DNA of 64,000 bases from Streptomyces sulphureus DSM 40104 (lineage in GTDB: Bacteria; Actinomycetota; Actinomycetes; Streptomycetales; Streptomycetaceae). Location: contig NZ_KB905814.1 of assembly GCF_000381025.1 (NCBI RefSeq), positions 124,001 through 188,000 on the forward strand, written 5' to 3'. Below are positions 1 through 7,208 of this stretch, one piece after another. The notes beneath the pieces were generated by a model that saw only the letters and a program-made list of their open reading frames with translations, had not been told where the DNA came from and did not search any database. Numbering within the stretch: position 1 is the first letter of the stretch; each line of letters starts with the position of its first letter. Both the position numbers and the translations under genes were made by a program.

Positions 1-118
1 CGACGGCGCGCATGCTGACGCCAGAAATGCCGTGCTGGGACAGGAGGGTGAGGGTGGCGTCGAGGATGCGCTCCTGTCTGCCGACCTTCTTCTCGGGTTC
101 CGCCACCGTGTCGCTCAC
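1..118 (-). CDS. TetR-family regulator, N-terminus only (cut by window edge)
   Basis: Reading leftward from a GTG at 118 gives 39 residues with the usual start of a TetR DNA-binding domain: a short polar tail, then GRQERILDATLTLLSQHG and a turn into the recognition helix (ISGVSMRAV). The rest lies beyond the left edge, so the ligand-binding domain is unseen. It is on the same strand as the quaternary-amine operon to its right, about 100 bp beyond that operon's last gene. It is therefore the obvious candidate for the protein binding the three palindromes at 4435-4501, as BetI does for choline genes; that link is inference. The fold call is fairly secure for so short a fragment. Confidence 0.72.
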   Translation of the reverse strand, partial: MSDTVAEPEKKVGRQERILDATLTLLSQHGISGVSMRAV

Positions 119-198
119 CCGCCGATGGTATCGGGCGGCTGTTCCTCGCGGGGAGGGCCGGACCGTCGCGGGGACGCGGCGTGCACTCCGCCGCTGAT

Positions 199-215
199 CC
201 CCGCGCTCAGCGGGG
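199..215. terminator. Weak GC hairpin after the reductase gene
   Basis: A 6-bp stem CCCCGC/GCGGGG with a 5-nt loop lies just downstream of the reductase stop (minus strand). There is no T-tract. It may end the operon before the TetR gene, but it is short. Confidence 0.3.
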
Positions 216-220
216 CGTGC

Positions 221-1189
221 TCACAGGTCGAGGACCAACTTCGCACTGCGGGACCGTCCGACGCAGATCAGCATCGTCCCTTCTTCGTCGTGCTCCTCGG
301 GGGACAGGAGAGTCCCGCGGTGTTCCGGCCGTCCCTTTAGGACGCGGGTCTCGCACGTGCCGCAGTAGCCCTCCTGGCAGGAGGAGTCGATGGTCGGCCG
401 TACGGCCCGTATCGCCTCCAGGAGGCTCTGGTCCGCGGGGACGGTCAACGTGACGCCCGTCTCCCGCAGTTCCACCTCGAAGGCGGAGTCGGCGCTCGTC
501 TCCGGTGTGCCCTCGGCCGGGGCGAACCGCTCCACGTGGAGCCGGTCGCCGACGCCGGCGCGGGCGCACTCCTCGGTGGCCGCGGCGAGCATCGGCGGAG
601 GACCGCAGCAGTACAGACGGGTCTCGGGGGACAGCGTCGCGACGATCCGTTCCACGTCCGGGACCCCTGCCTCGTCCTGGGGCACGAGGGTCACCCGGGC
701 GGGGTGCGAGGAGGCGAGCTGCTCGGCGAAGGCCATGGACTGCCGGTCCCTGCCCCCGTAGACGAGTCGCCAAGAGGCTCCGCGGCGTTGCAGTTCCTCG
801 GCCATGGCCTTGAGCGGAGTGATGCCGATGCCGCCGGCGAGCAGCACGTAGTCGGGCGCCTCGACCAAGGGGAAGTGGTTGCGGGGGTGGGAGCTTTCGA
901 TCTCGGCGCCGACGTCCAGCCGGTCGTGCACCTCTGCGGAGCCGCCGCGGCCCGCCTCTTCGCGGAGGACGCAGACGGTGTAGGTGGCGCGGTCGGCCGG
1001 GTCGCCGCAGAGCGAGTACTGCCGGCGGAGTCCGGAAGGCAGGCGCAGGTCGAGGTGGGCGCCCGGGTCCCAGCGGGCCAGTTCGGCGCCGTCGGCCGCT
1101 GCGAAGGCCAGCAGCACGACGCCGTTCGCGACCGGTGTCCTCCGCACCAGCCGCAGCTTCAGCGAACTGCTGTCGTTCGCAAGGGGCAT
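221..1189 (-). CDS. Oxygenase reductase component, FMN/FAD-NAD-[2Fe-2S] (GbcB/CntB/phthalate dioxygenase reductase type)
   Basis: The 322-aa product should pass electrons from NAD(P)H through flavin to a C-terminal plant-type [2Fe-2S] cluster and on to the Rieske oxygenase encoded at 3259-4413. Visible in order are the flavin-binding RQYSLCGDP near residue 56, the nucleotide-binding GGIGITPL near 118, and cluster ligands in CQEGYCGTC near 268-276 with a last Cys near 305. Length and order match the phthalate dioxygenase reductase family, which includes glycine betaine demethylase and carnitine monooxygenase reductases. The ATG at 1189 follows AAGGAGAG, so the longer open frame upstream is not used. 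It is the last gene of the leftward operon, about 115 bp after the dehydrogenase. The reductase call is strong; the substrate is set by the oxygenase. Confidence 0.88.
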   Translation of the reverse strand: MPLANDSSSLKLRLVRRTPVANGVVLLAFAAADGAELARWDPGAHLDLRLPSGLRRQYSLCGDPADRATYTVCVLREEAGRGGSAEVHDRLDVGAEIESSHPRNHFPLVEAPDYVLLAGGIGITPLKAMAEELQRRGASWRLVYGGRDRQSMAFAEQLASSHPARVTLVPQDEAGVPDVERIVATLSPETRLYCCGPPPMLAAATEECARAGVGDRLHVERFAPAEGTPETSADSAFEVELRETGVTLTVPADQSLLEAIRAVRPTIDSSCQEGYCGTCETRVLKGRPEHRGTLLSPEEHDEEGTMLICVGRSRSAKLVLDL

Positions 1190-1305
1190 GACGGTGTCTC
1201 TCCTTCTTGACGGAGCGGATGGCACGGTCGCCGCGGCCGATTCGGATCGGCCGCGGCGACCGCGCTCCCGCTGTGCTCGTGGCCGGTCGTGCGCGGCCGC
1301 GGGGC

Positions 1306-2304
1306 TCAGTGACGACGAGGGTCTGTGCCCCGTCCGGTGGCCTGCTTCCGGGCTGTGGCGATCAGCTCCGTGAGCAAGGCGTCCCGGCGGTGGGCGAGTT
1401 CGTCGACCGAGTGCTTCTCGCTGATCGGCCCGAGGCCATCGACGAGCCGCTGCGACGTCGCCTCGTCGAGGTGCGGGCGCCCCAGGTCGTCGAACCAGCG
1501 GTTGAAGCTGTCGGCGTAGCGCTCGCAGAAGGCGGCGAGCCCTCCCTCGCCGGCGCCCAGGTGGAAGAGCTGCGTCGGGCCCATCGCCGCCCAGCGCAGA
1601 CCCGGTCCCGAGGAGACCGCCGTGTCGACGTCCTCGACGCTCGCCACGCCTTCGTTGACGAGGTGGATGGCCTCGCGCCACAGCGCCGCTTGCAGCCGGT
1701 TGGCGACGTGGCCCGGGACCTCGCGCCTGACCTCGATCGTCACCTTGCCGACCGAGGCGTAGAAGGCACGGGCGCGGTCCACCGCTCCCCCGGCGGTCCT
1801 GTCGTTGCCCATCACCTCGACCAGGGGGATGAGGTGCGGCGGGTTGAACGGGTGCCCGAGCACGAAGTGCCCCGGGTCCCGCCAGCCTTCCTGCATCTCC
1901 GTCAGCGTCAGGCCCGAGGCCGACGAGGCCACCACGGCGTCGGCGTCGAGGGCGGGCCCGATCGCCGCGTAGAGGTCGTGCTTGAGGGCGATGCGCTCGG
2001 GGACGCTCTCCTGGACGAAGGCCGCTCCGTCGACGGCAGCACGGGGGTCGGCGCAGAAGTGCACGTTCTCGGGGTCGCCGTGCTCGGTGAGCCCGAGCTG
2101 CGTCAGAACGGGCCAGGCGGACTCGACCGCCTGCCGCACCCTCGCCTCGGCCTGCGGGTCGGGGTCGTAAACGGCCACGGATTTCCCGGCGGCGAGGAAG
2201 AGCGCGGTCCAGCTCCGGCCGATCACGCCGGCGCCGAGGCTCGCCACGCGTGCGAAGTCGCCGCTGCCCGCGACGTGTTGGGCAGGCTGCTCAGAAGGCG
2301 ACAC
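1306..2304 (-). CDS. 3-hydroxyacyl-CoA dehydrogenase-like protein, probable L-carnitine dehydrogenase
   Basis: This 332-aa protein has an N-terminal Rossmann fold (GAGVIGRSW near residue 24) and the catalytic HPFNP of the 3-hydroxyacyl-CoA dehydrogenase family near 150. The C-terminal half contains LWREAIHLVNEGVASVEDVD and GPGLRWAAMGP, wording I associate with NAD-dependent L-carnitine dehydrogenases (L-carnitine to 3-dehydrocarnitine) rather than fatty-acid oxidation enzymes. Its ATG at 2304 lies inside the end of the preceding BKACE gene (14-bp overlap), so the two are translationally coupled. That coupling supports the reading, because BKACE enzymes can cleave 3-dehydrocarnitine with acetyl-CoA. 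An alternative is a dehydrogenase for another 3-hydroxy acid. Confidence 0.82.
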   Translation of the reverse strand: MSPSEQPAQHVAGSGDFARVASLGAGVIGRSWTALFLAAGKSVAVYDPDPQAEARVRQAVESAWPVLTQLGLTEHGDPENVHFCADPRAAVDGAAFVQESVPERIALKHDLYAAIGPALDADAVVASSASGLTLTEMQEGWRDPGHFVLGHPFNPPHLIPLVEVMGNDRTAGGAVDRARAFYASVGKVTIEVRREVPGHVANRLQAALWREAIHLVNEGVASVEDVDTAVSSGPGLRWAAMGPTQLFHLGAGEGGLAAFCERYADSFNRWFDDLGRPHLDEATSQRLVDGLGPISEKHSVDELAHRRDALLTELIATARKQATGRGTDPRRH

Positions 2305-3220
2305 GGTCAGCTCCCTTCAGGCCGAGTCGGCGACGGGCGTCGGCCGGGGTGGCGACCGAGCGTCCGAGGGATTCGACGATCGTGCGGATCTTCGCGACCT
2401 GGTCGGCGTTGGAGGCGGCGAGTTGGCCAGGGCCGATGAAGAGGCTGTCCTCCATACCGACCCTGAGGTTGCCGCCGAGCATGGCCGCCTGCGTCGCGAA
2501 CGGCATCTGGTGCCGGCCGGCAGCGAGTACGGACCACTCGTAGTCGTCCCCGAAGAGCTTCTCGGCGACCGTGTGCATGTGGACGAGGTTGTCCAGATCG
2601 GCGCCGACGCCGCCGAGTACACCGAAGACCATCTGCACGAAGAAGGGCGGTTGGAGCCAGCCCTGGTCGACGAGCCAGGCGAGGTTGTAGAGGTGGCCGA
2701 GGTCGTAGCACTCGAACTCGAACCTGGTGCCGTGCTCCCCGCCCAGCTCCTTCACGATGTACTCGAGGTCGGCGAAGGTGTTCTTGAAGACCAAGTCCCG
2801 CGTGGATTCGAGGAATTCGGGCTCCCAGGCGTGCTGCCACCGGTCGTACTTCTCCAGCATGGGGAAGATGCCGAAGTTCAGCGAACCGACGTTGAGCGAC
2901 GCCATCTCCGGCGAGACCGCGACGGCGGCGCGGAGCCGGTCCTCGCGCGACATGCCCAGACCGCCACCGGTCGAGACGTTGACGACCGCGTCGGACCTGG
3001 CGGAGATCTGCGGCAGGAACTCCTGGAAGAGCTCGGGTCGGGGGTCGGGCTTCCCCGTCTCGGGGTCGCGGGCGTGCAGGTGGATGACGGCCGCGCCTGC
3101 CTCGGCGGCCTCGACGGACGCCTGCGCGATCTCCTCCGGGGTGATCGGCAGGTGCGGCGACATCGTCGGGGTGTGGATGCCTCCGGTGGGGGCGCAGGTG
3201 ATGATGACTGGCTCGGGCAT
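2291..3220 (-). CDS. BKACE-family beta-keto acid cleavage enzyme (DUF849), probable dehydrocarnitine cleavage
   Basis: The 309-aa TIM-barrel protein begins VIITCAPTGG and has the metal-binding IHLHARD near residues 44-49, VVNVSTGGG, SLNVGSLNF, and a late VRVGMEDSLF-type segment, all typical of the DUF849/BKACE family. Known members condense a beta-keto acid with acetyl-CoA to give acetoacetate and a new CoA ester. With 3-dehydrocarnitine the products are betainyl-CoA and acetoacetate. The ATG at 3220 follows GGAGG at good spacing. The gene overlaps the carnitine-dehydrogenase-like gene by 14 bp and lies 38 bp after the Rieske oxygenase gene. The family call is firm. The exact keto acid is inferred from neighbours. 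Confidence 0.88.
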   Translation of the reverse strand: MPEPVIITCAPTGGIHTPTMSPHLPITPEEIAQASVEAAEAGAAVIHLHARDPETGKPDPRPELFQEFLPQISARSDAVVNVSTGGGLGMSREDRLRAAVAVSPEMASLNVGSLNFGIFPMLEKYDRWQHAWEPEFLESTRDLVFKNTFADLEYIVKELGGEHGTRFEFECYDLGHLYNLAWLVDQGWLQPPFFVQMVFGVLGGVGADLDNLVHMHTVAEKLFGDDYEWSVLAAGRHQMPFATQAAMLGGNLRVGMEDSLFIGPGQLAASNADQVAKIRTIVESLGRSVATPADARRRLGLKGADRVAF

Positions 3221-3258
3221 GCGGACGCACCTCCGTACGGGTCGGACGGATCTCCTGG

Positions 3259-4413
3259 TCAGGACGGGCTCTGGTCGCCTGCCAGGGCGCGGTACGCGTC
3301 CAGGACGAGGCCGTGGAAGTGGTGCACCCCGTGCTCGGAGAGCCCCGGCGCCCTCTCGGGGTCGTAGATGATCCGGCCCTGGTTGAAGGCGGGCGTACCC
3401 ATCCCCCGCTGCACGCTCTCGACCAGGTCGATGTCCTGTACTTGGAGCACCTCGTCGATGTACTGCACCGACTGCTCTTCCGCCTCGTTGAGTTCGGTGC
3501 TCTCCAGGAAGAAGTCCCAGGTCTCCAGGGTGCGTCCCGGGCCGTCCGGCCAGACCTGGAAGACCATGAAGTTGCCCCGCCCCGGGTAGCGGAGGAGGCA
3601 GGTGTTGGGCCACAGCCACCACACCGCGTGCTCGGTGACCGTCGCGTCGGAGACGTCGTACGCGGTGTTCTCCGAGGTGCCCGCGTCCGCGAAGTGGCTC
3701 GACCAGATGCCGTGCGTCTTCACGTCGTAGGTCTCCATGTCGACGAGGGAGACGAACTCCTTGTGCGCGACGTGGCAGTGGTAGCACTCGAGGAAGTTGT
3801 CGATGACGTTCTTCCAGTTGGTCTCGACCTCGTAGTACAGCCGTTTCGCGTGCGTGAGGTCGGCGATGTCGGGGGCCCGCCGGGTGATGTCGGCGGCGAG
3901 GTCGGGGGCCTGCTCCGCCAGCGGCGTGGCGGTCGGGTCGAGGTTGACGTAGACGAAGCCGCAGAACTCCTCGACCTGGACCTGGTCGAGGCAGATCTCC
4001 GTCTTGTCGAACGTCTCCATCCGGTCCGTCTGCCGGGCGCCCACCAGGGAGCCGCCCAGGTCGTACGTCCAGGCGTGGTACGGGCAGACGATGGTGCGCG
4101 TCGTCCCCGAGCCCGACAGCAGCTCGTGTGCCCGGTGCTTGCAGACGTTGTAGAAGGCCCGCAGCCCTCCCCGCCGGTCGCGGACGACGACCACGGGCAT
4201 GCCGGCGACCGTCGCGGCGACGTAGCTGCCGGGCTGGGTGAGCTTCTCGACGTGGCAGATCCACTGCCAGGTACGGGCGAAGATGGCCTGTTGATCGATC
4301 GCGTACCACTTCGGTTCGGTGTAGGCGTCGGCACGCAGGGACATGGAGTTGGCGGGATCTTCGTCGTAGCCAGCGGCTATCGCCGTGACCTGGTCTGCGG
4401 TGACATCAGTCAT
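3259..4413 (-). CDS. Rieske non-haem iron oxygenase, glycine betaine/carnitine-type
   Basis: The 384-aa oxygenase subunit has a Rieske cluster site with C-K-H near residues 89-91 and C-P-Y-H near 108-111. The mononuclear iron site is DNFLECYHCHVAHKEF near 205-220. The ECYHC form belongs to the branch that includes glycine betaine monooxygenase (GbcA), carnitine monooxygenase (CntA) and stachydrine demethylase, not to aromatic ring dioxygenases. With the reductase at 221-1189 it would demethylate or cleave a quaternary amine. I prefer GbcA-like because dehydrocarnitine cleavage would yield a betaine. CntA-like cleavage to trimethylamine and malic semialdehyde remains possible given the aldehyde dehydrogenase next door. 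Start is uncertain: ATG 4413 or 4425, neither with a clear ribosome site. Confidence 0.85.
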   Translation of the reverse strand: MTDVTADQVTAIAAGYDEDPANSMSLRADAYTEPKWYAIDQQAIFARTWQWICHVEKLTQPGSYVAATVAGMPVVVVRDRRGGLRAFYNVCKHRAHELLSGSGTTRTIVCPYHAWTYDLGGSLVGARQTDRMETFDKTEICLDQVQVEEFCGFVYVNLDPTATPLAEQAPDLAADITRRAPDIADLTHAKRLYYEVETNWKNVIDNFLECYHCHVAHKEFVSLVDMETYDVKTHGIWSSHFADAGTSENTAYDVSDATVTEHAVWWLWPNTCLLRYPGRGNFMVFQVWPDGPGRTLETWDFFLESTELNEAEEQSVQYIDEVLQVQDIDLVESVQRGMGTPAFNQGRIIYDPERAPGLSEHGVHHFHGLVLDAYRALAGDQSPS

Positions 4414-4434
4414 GACAGCGACCATAGACCGGAC

Positions 4435-4448
4435 TGGACGATCGTTCA
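4435..4448. promoter_or_regulatory. Operator copy 1, TGGAC-N4-GTTCA palindrome
   Basis: TGGACGATCGTTCA lies 10 bp upstream of ATG 4425 of the oxygenase gene. It is the left arm of a perfect 14-bp inverted repeat with copy 2 and is itself a near-palindrome. Confidence 0.75.
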
Positions 4449-4457
4449 ATATGTCGG

Positions 4458-4471
4458 TGAACGATCGTCCA
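4458..4471. promoter_or_regulatory. Operator copy 2, inverted copy of copy 1
   Basis: TGAACGATCGTCCA is the exact reverse complement of copy 1 after a 9-nt spacer. The centres are 23 bp apart. A TetR dimer (or a pair of dimers) is the likely ligand. Confidence 0.75.
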
Positions 4472-4487
4472 GCTCACCCCAGTAGGC

Positions 4488-4501
4488 TGGACAACTGTTC
4501 A
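4488..4501. promoter_or_regulatory. Operator copy 3, TGGAC-AACT-GTTCA
   Basis: TGGACAACTGTTCA keeps both half-sites of copies 1 and 2 with a different 4-nt centre. It lies 52 bp before the aldehyde dehydrogenase start and 30 bp (centre to centre) from copy 2, so both divergent promoters are flanked. Confidence 0.7.
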
Positions 4502-4553
4502 ATCTATGCCAGCATGATTCTTCCACCGCCCGAATGCGCACCAGAGGAGGAGC

Positions 4554-5915
4554 ATGAGCCGGTACGCCGTGACCAACCCCGCGACCGACGAGGTGGTCCA
4601 GGAGGTTCCGACGATCACCGACGAGGCGTTGGAGCTCGCCCTCGACGCCTCACGCGCGGCGCAGTCCTCCTGGGCGCGCGAGAGCACAGTGGAGCAGCGG
4701 TCGGCCCTCGTCGCGCGCGTGGGTGCACTGCACGCGGAGCGCCGGCGGGAGTTCGCCGACATCATCGTGCGCGAGATGGGCAAACCCGTCGGAGAGGCGC
4801 TCGGCGAGGTGGACTTCTGCGCCGACATCTACCGCTACACCGCCGAGTCGGCACCGTCCTGCCTGGCCGACCAGGAGATCCCGCTCCCCGCGGGCGAAGC
4901 CCTGGTGCGCAGCGCTCCGTTGGGCGTCCTGCTGGGGATCATGCCGTGGAACTACCCCGCCTACCAGGTAGCCCGGTTCGCGGCCCCCAACCTCGCCATC
5001 GGCAACACGATCCTGCTCAAGCACGCTCCGCAGTGCCCGCAGTCCGCGGCCTTCCTGGAACAGCTCTTCGTCGACGCCGGCTTCCCGGCCGGCGCCTACA
5101 CCAACATCTACGCCTCGAACGACCAGGCGGCGCGCCTGATCGCCGACCCGCGCACAGCCGGGGTTTCCCTCACCGGGTCCGAGCGCGCCGGGCGGGCGGT
5201 GGCCGAACTCGCGGGCCGGCACCTGAAGAAGGTCGTGCTGGAGCTCGGTGGCTCGGACCCGTTCCTGCTGCTCGGCTCCGAGGATCTGGACGCGGCGGTC
5301 GGACAGGCCGTCGCCGCGCGGCTGGACAACGGCGGGCAGGCGTGCAACGCCGCCAAGCGGATCATCGTCGTCGACGACCTGTACGACGAGTTCGCCGACC
5401 GGTTCATCCGGGAGTTCACGGCCGTCGAACCTGCCGACCCCACCGAGCCCGCCACGGTGTTGGGGCCGCTCTCCTCGACCGAGGCGGCGGACCGGCTGGA
5501 GGACCAGGTCGAGAGCGCCGTCGCGCACGGAGCCACCGTCCACCGGAGGGCGTCGCGGCGGGGCACGTTCTTCCCGCCTGTGGTGCTCACCGACCTGTCT
5601 CCCGAGAACCCGGCCCACCACGAGGAGTTCTTCGGCCCGGTAGCCGTCCTGTACCGGGTGCGGGACGAGGAGGAGGCGGTCGCCGTCGCCAACGACACTC
5701 CGTACGGGCTCGGTTCGTACGTCTTCACCCCGGATCGGGAGCAGGCCGTGCGGGTCGCCGACCGTCTGGAGGCCGGGATGGTCTTCATCAACGAGGTCGG
5801 TGCGGAAGGGGCTGAGCTGCCGTTCGGCGGTGTGAAGCGCTCGGGCACCGGGCGCGAGCTCGGTCACCTGGCGTTCAACGAGTTCGTCAACAAGAAGATG
5901 ATCCGCTCCGCGTGA
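4554..5915 (+). CDS. NAD(P)-dependent aldehyde dehydrogenase, succinate-semialdehyde dehydrogenase (Sad/YneI-like) type
   Basis: This 453-aa member of the aldehyde dehydrogenase superfamily shows PWNYP near residue 130, the general-base Glu in VVLELGGSDPF near 229, and the catalytic Cys in NGGQACNAAKR near 263. The NGGQ-C-AAKR wording and short N-terminus fit the succinate-semialdehyde dehydrogenase Sad/YneI subgroup. The start follows AGGAGG. It is divergent from the Rieske oxygenase and shares its operator region. Its substrate could be malic semialdehyde (if the oxygenase is CntA-like), betaine aldehyde, or another short aldehyde from the pathway. Class assignment is strong, substrate open. 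A perfect hairpin follows at 6022. Confidence 0.88.
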   Translation: MSRYAVTNPATDEVVQEVPTITDEALELALDASRAAQSSWARESTVEQRSALVARVGALHAERRREFADIIVREMGKPVGEALGEVDFCADIYRYTAESAPSCLADQEIPLPAGEALVRSAPLGVLLGIMPWNYPAYQVARFAAPNLAIGNTILLKHAPQCPQSAAFLEQLFVDAGFPAGAYTNIYASNDQAARLIADPRTAGVSLTGSERAGRAVAELAGRHLKKVVLELGGSDPFLLLGSEDLDAAVGQAVAARLDNGGQACNAAKRIIVVDDLYDEFADRFIREFTAVEPADPTEPATVLGPLSSTEAADRLEDQVESAVAHGATVHRRASRRGTFFPPVVLTDLSPENPAHHEEFFGPVAVLYRVRDEEEAVAVANDTPYGLGSYVFTPDREQAVRVADRLEAGMVFINEVGAEGAELPFGGVKRSGTGRELGHLAFNEFVNKKMIRSA

Positions 5916-6021
5916 CGTCAGGCGCCGGTCGATTCCGCTTCGGGCGGATCACGCCGGTACCTCAACGGAGGTCACCGATGAGCGAGTTGTCCGACCCGGC
6001 GCGGTCGCCGGCCGCAACTCC

Positions 6022-6054
6022 CCGGTGGCCGGGAGGAGAAGTCCCGGCCACCGG
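6022..6054. terminator. Perfect 13-bp hairpin between convergent genes
   Basis: CCGGTGGCCGGGA pairs exactly with TCCCGGCCACCGG across a 7-nt loop. There is no T-tract, as is usual in Streptomyces. It sits between the convergent aldehyde dehydrogenase and hydrolase genes and can serve both. Confidence 0.75.
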
Positions 6055-6151
6055 CTACCGACCCCGCGGAGGCTTGCACGCGAACGGAGTGCGAAACCAC
6101 GCACGCGACGTGCGCGGGACGCGAACCGACGGAGGTGAGCCGCGGCTTGGA

Positions 6152-6973
6152 TCAGCGCGCGAGGATCGTGCGGAGCACGGTCGTCACCCCGGCGGGGTCG
6201 TCCGCGTTCATCAGGTGTCCGACCCCCGGGACCTCGTGGTAGGCGGCGTCGGGCAGGTTCGTCAGCATGATGTCGGCGGCCTTCCGGGGGCAGAGCGCGT
6301 CGAACTCGCCGCCGATGACGTCCACATGGGCGGTGATCCCCTCCAGCAAAGGTGTGAGCGGCTCCTCCCGCAGCGCCCGCATGGTCCGCAGACCGTTGAC
6401 GTAGCCCTCGGCACCGCCGACGGCCTTCGTCCTGCTTGCGACGACCCTCTCCAGCAGATCGGCACGCCCGACGAGCGCACCCGCCGAGTCCTCGCGGAGC
6501 GCGTCCTCGATCACCACGCGGTCGCCCGACTCCGCGATGGCCCGCCGCTGCTCGTAGAACGCCGCGGCAGCCCGACCGACCACGGTCGAGGTGGCGACGA
6601 CGACCGGGTGCGGCACGAGGTCCGGTCTGTGGGCGGCCGTCCAGAGGACGACGGTCCCTCCCAGCGAGAAGCCGACGCAGGTTGCGGGACCCGTCACCGC
6701 GTCGAGGAAAGCGACCAGGTCGCCGCCGAGTTGGGAGAGCGTCCCGTCGGTCCTGCCTGCCGGGGTGTCTCCGTGACCTCGCAGGTCGTAGGCGTAGGTG
6801 TGCAGGTCTTCCAAGGCGTTCTGCTGGTACGACCAGGTGTGGCGGTCCTCGGCCAGACCGTGGAGGAAGACGACGGGTGCCCCGTTGCGTCCGCGCTCGG
6901 ACCACGTGACGTCGAGGTCGCCGAGGCGTGCGGTACGGGCGGGGACCTCGGCTCCGTCGGTGTAGCCGGCCAT
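6152..6973 (-). CDS. Alpha/beta hydrolase
   Basis: A 273-aa alpha/beta-hydrolase-fold protein with the oxyanion segment VVFLHGLAED near residue 34, DLRGHGDTP near 64, nucleophile Ser in GFSLGG near 102, an acid in GGEFDALCP and the catalytic His in VPGVGHLMN near 250. The sequence resembles 3-oxoadipate enol-lactonase-like hydrolases, a group with many substrates. It lies next to the quaternary-amine genes but ends convergently with the aldehyde dehydrogenase, so it is not in that operon. A role in hydrolysing a pathway ester or CoA-thioester (betainyl-CoA would need a thioesterase) is speculative. The fold call is certain. Confidence 0.85.
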   Translation of the reverse strand: MAGYTDGAEVPARTARLGDLDVTWSERGRNGAPVVFLHGLAEDRHTWSYQQNALEDLHTYAYDLRGHGDTPAGRTDGTLSQLGGDLVAFLDAVTGPATCVGFSLGGTVVLWTAAHRPDLVPHPVVVATSTVVGRAAAAFYEQRRAIAESGDRVVIEDALREDSAGALVGRADLLERVVASRTKAVGGAEGYVNGLRTMRALREEPLTPLLEGITAHVDVIGGEFDALCPRKAADIMLTNLPDAAYHEVPGVGHLMNADDPAGVTTVLRTILAR

Positions 6974-7133
6974 GGGGGGCTCCTGGCTGTCGCTGGCTCG
7001 TGAGGAGAGCTTCGTCCCTCTGGGCGTGGCCGGTCAAAGGCGGTGTCGCTCCTTGCTTCCGGGAGGCGCTCGGTCGCACGCGCCCTGAGGACGGCGAGAC
7101 CGCACGGTGCGAGCTGCCGACAGCCGCGCCGCG

Positions 7134-7160
7134 CAACGACCCGTCGGTGCAAGGTCGTTG
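7134..7160. terminator. Hairpin downstream of the methyltransferase gene
   Basis: CAACGACC and GGTCGTTG form an 8-bp stem with an 11-nt loop about 50 bp after the methyltransferase stop on the minus strand. It is the likely end of the peptide/HTTM operon. Confidence 0.4.
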
Positions 7161-7208
7161 AGGGGGCACGCCCCTACCCGACAGACCGGCCGACGAGCCG
7201 TTCCGCCC

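Noticed and set aside
1207..2439. A 410-codon plus-strand frame opposite the carnitine-dehydrogenase-like gene
   Set aside because: It is antisense to well-supported operon genes, has no ribosome site and no family-like motifs.
5979..6150. A short frame starting MSELSDPARSP after a good GGAGG between the aldehyde dehydrogenase and hydrolase genes
   Set aside because: The frame crosses the strong terminator hairpin and then continues antisense through the hydrolase gene. The product after about 20 residues is not protein-like. It might be a gene-start relic, but this cannot be supported.
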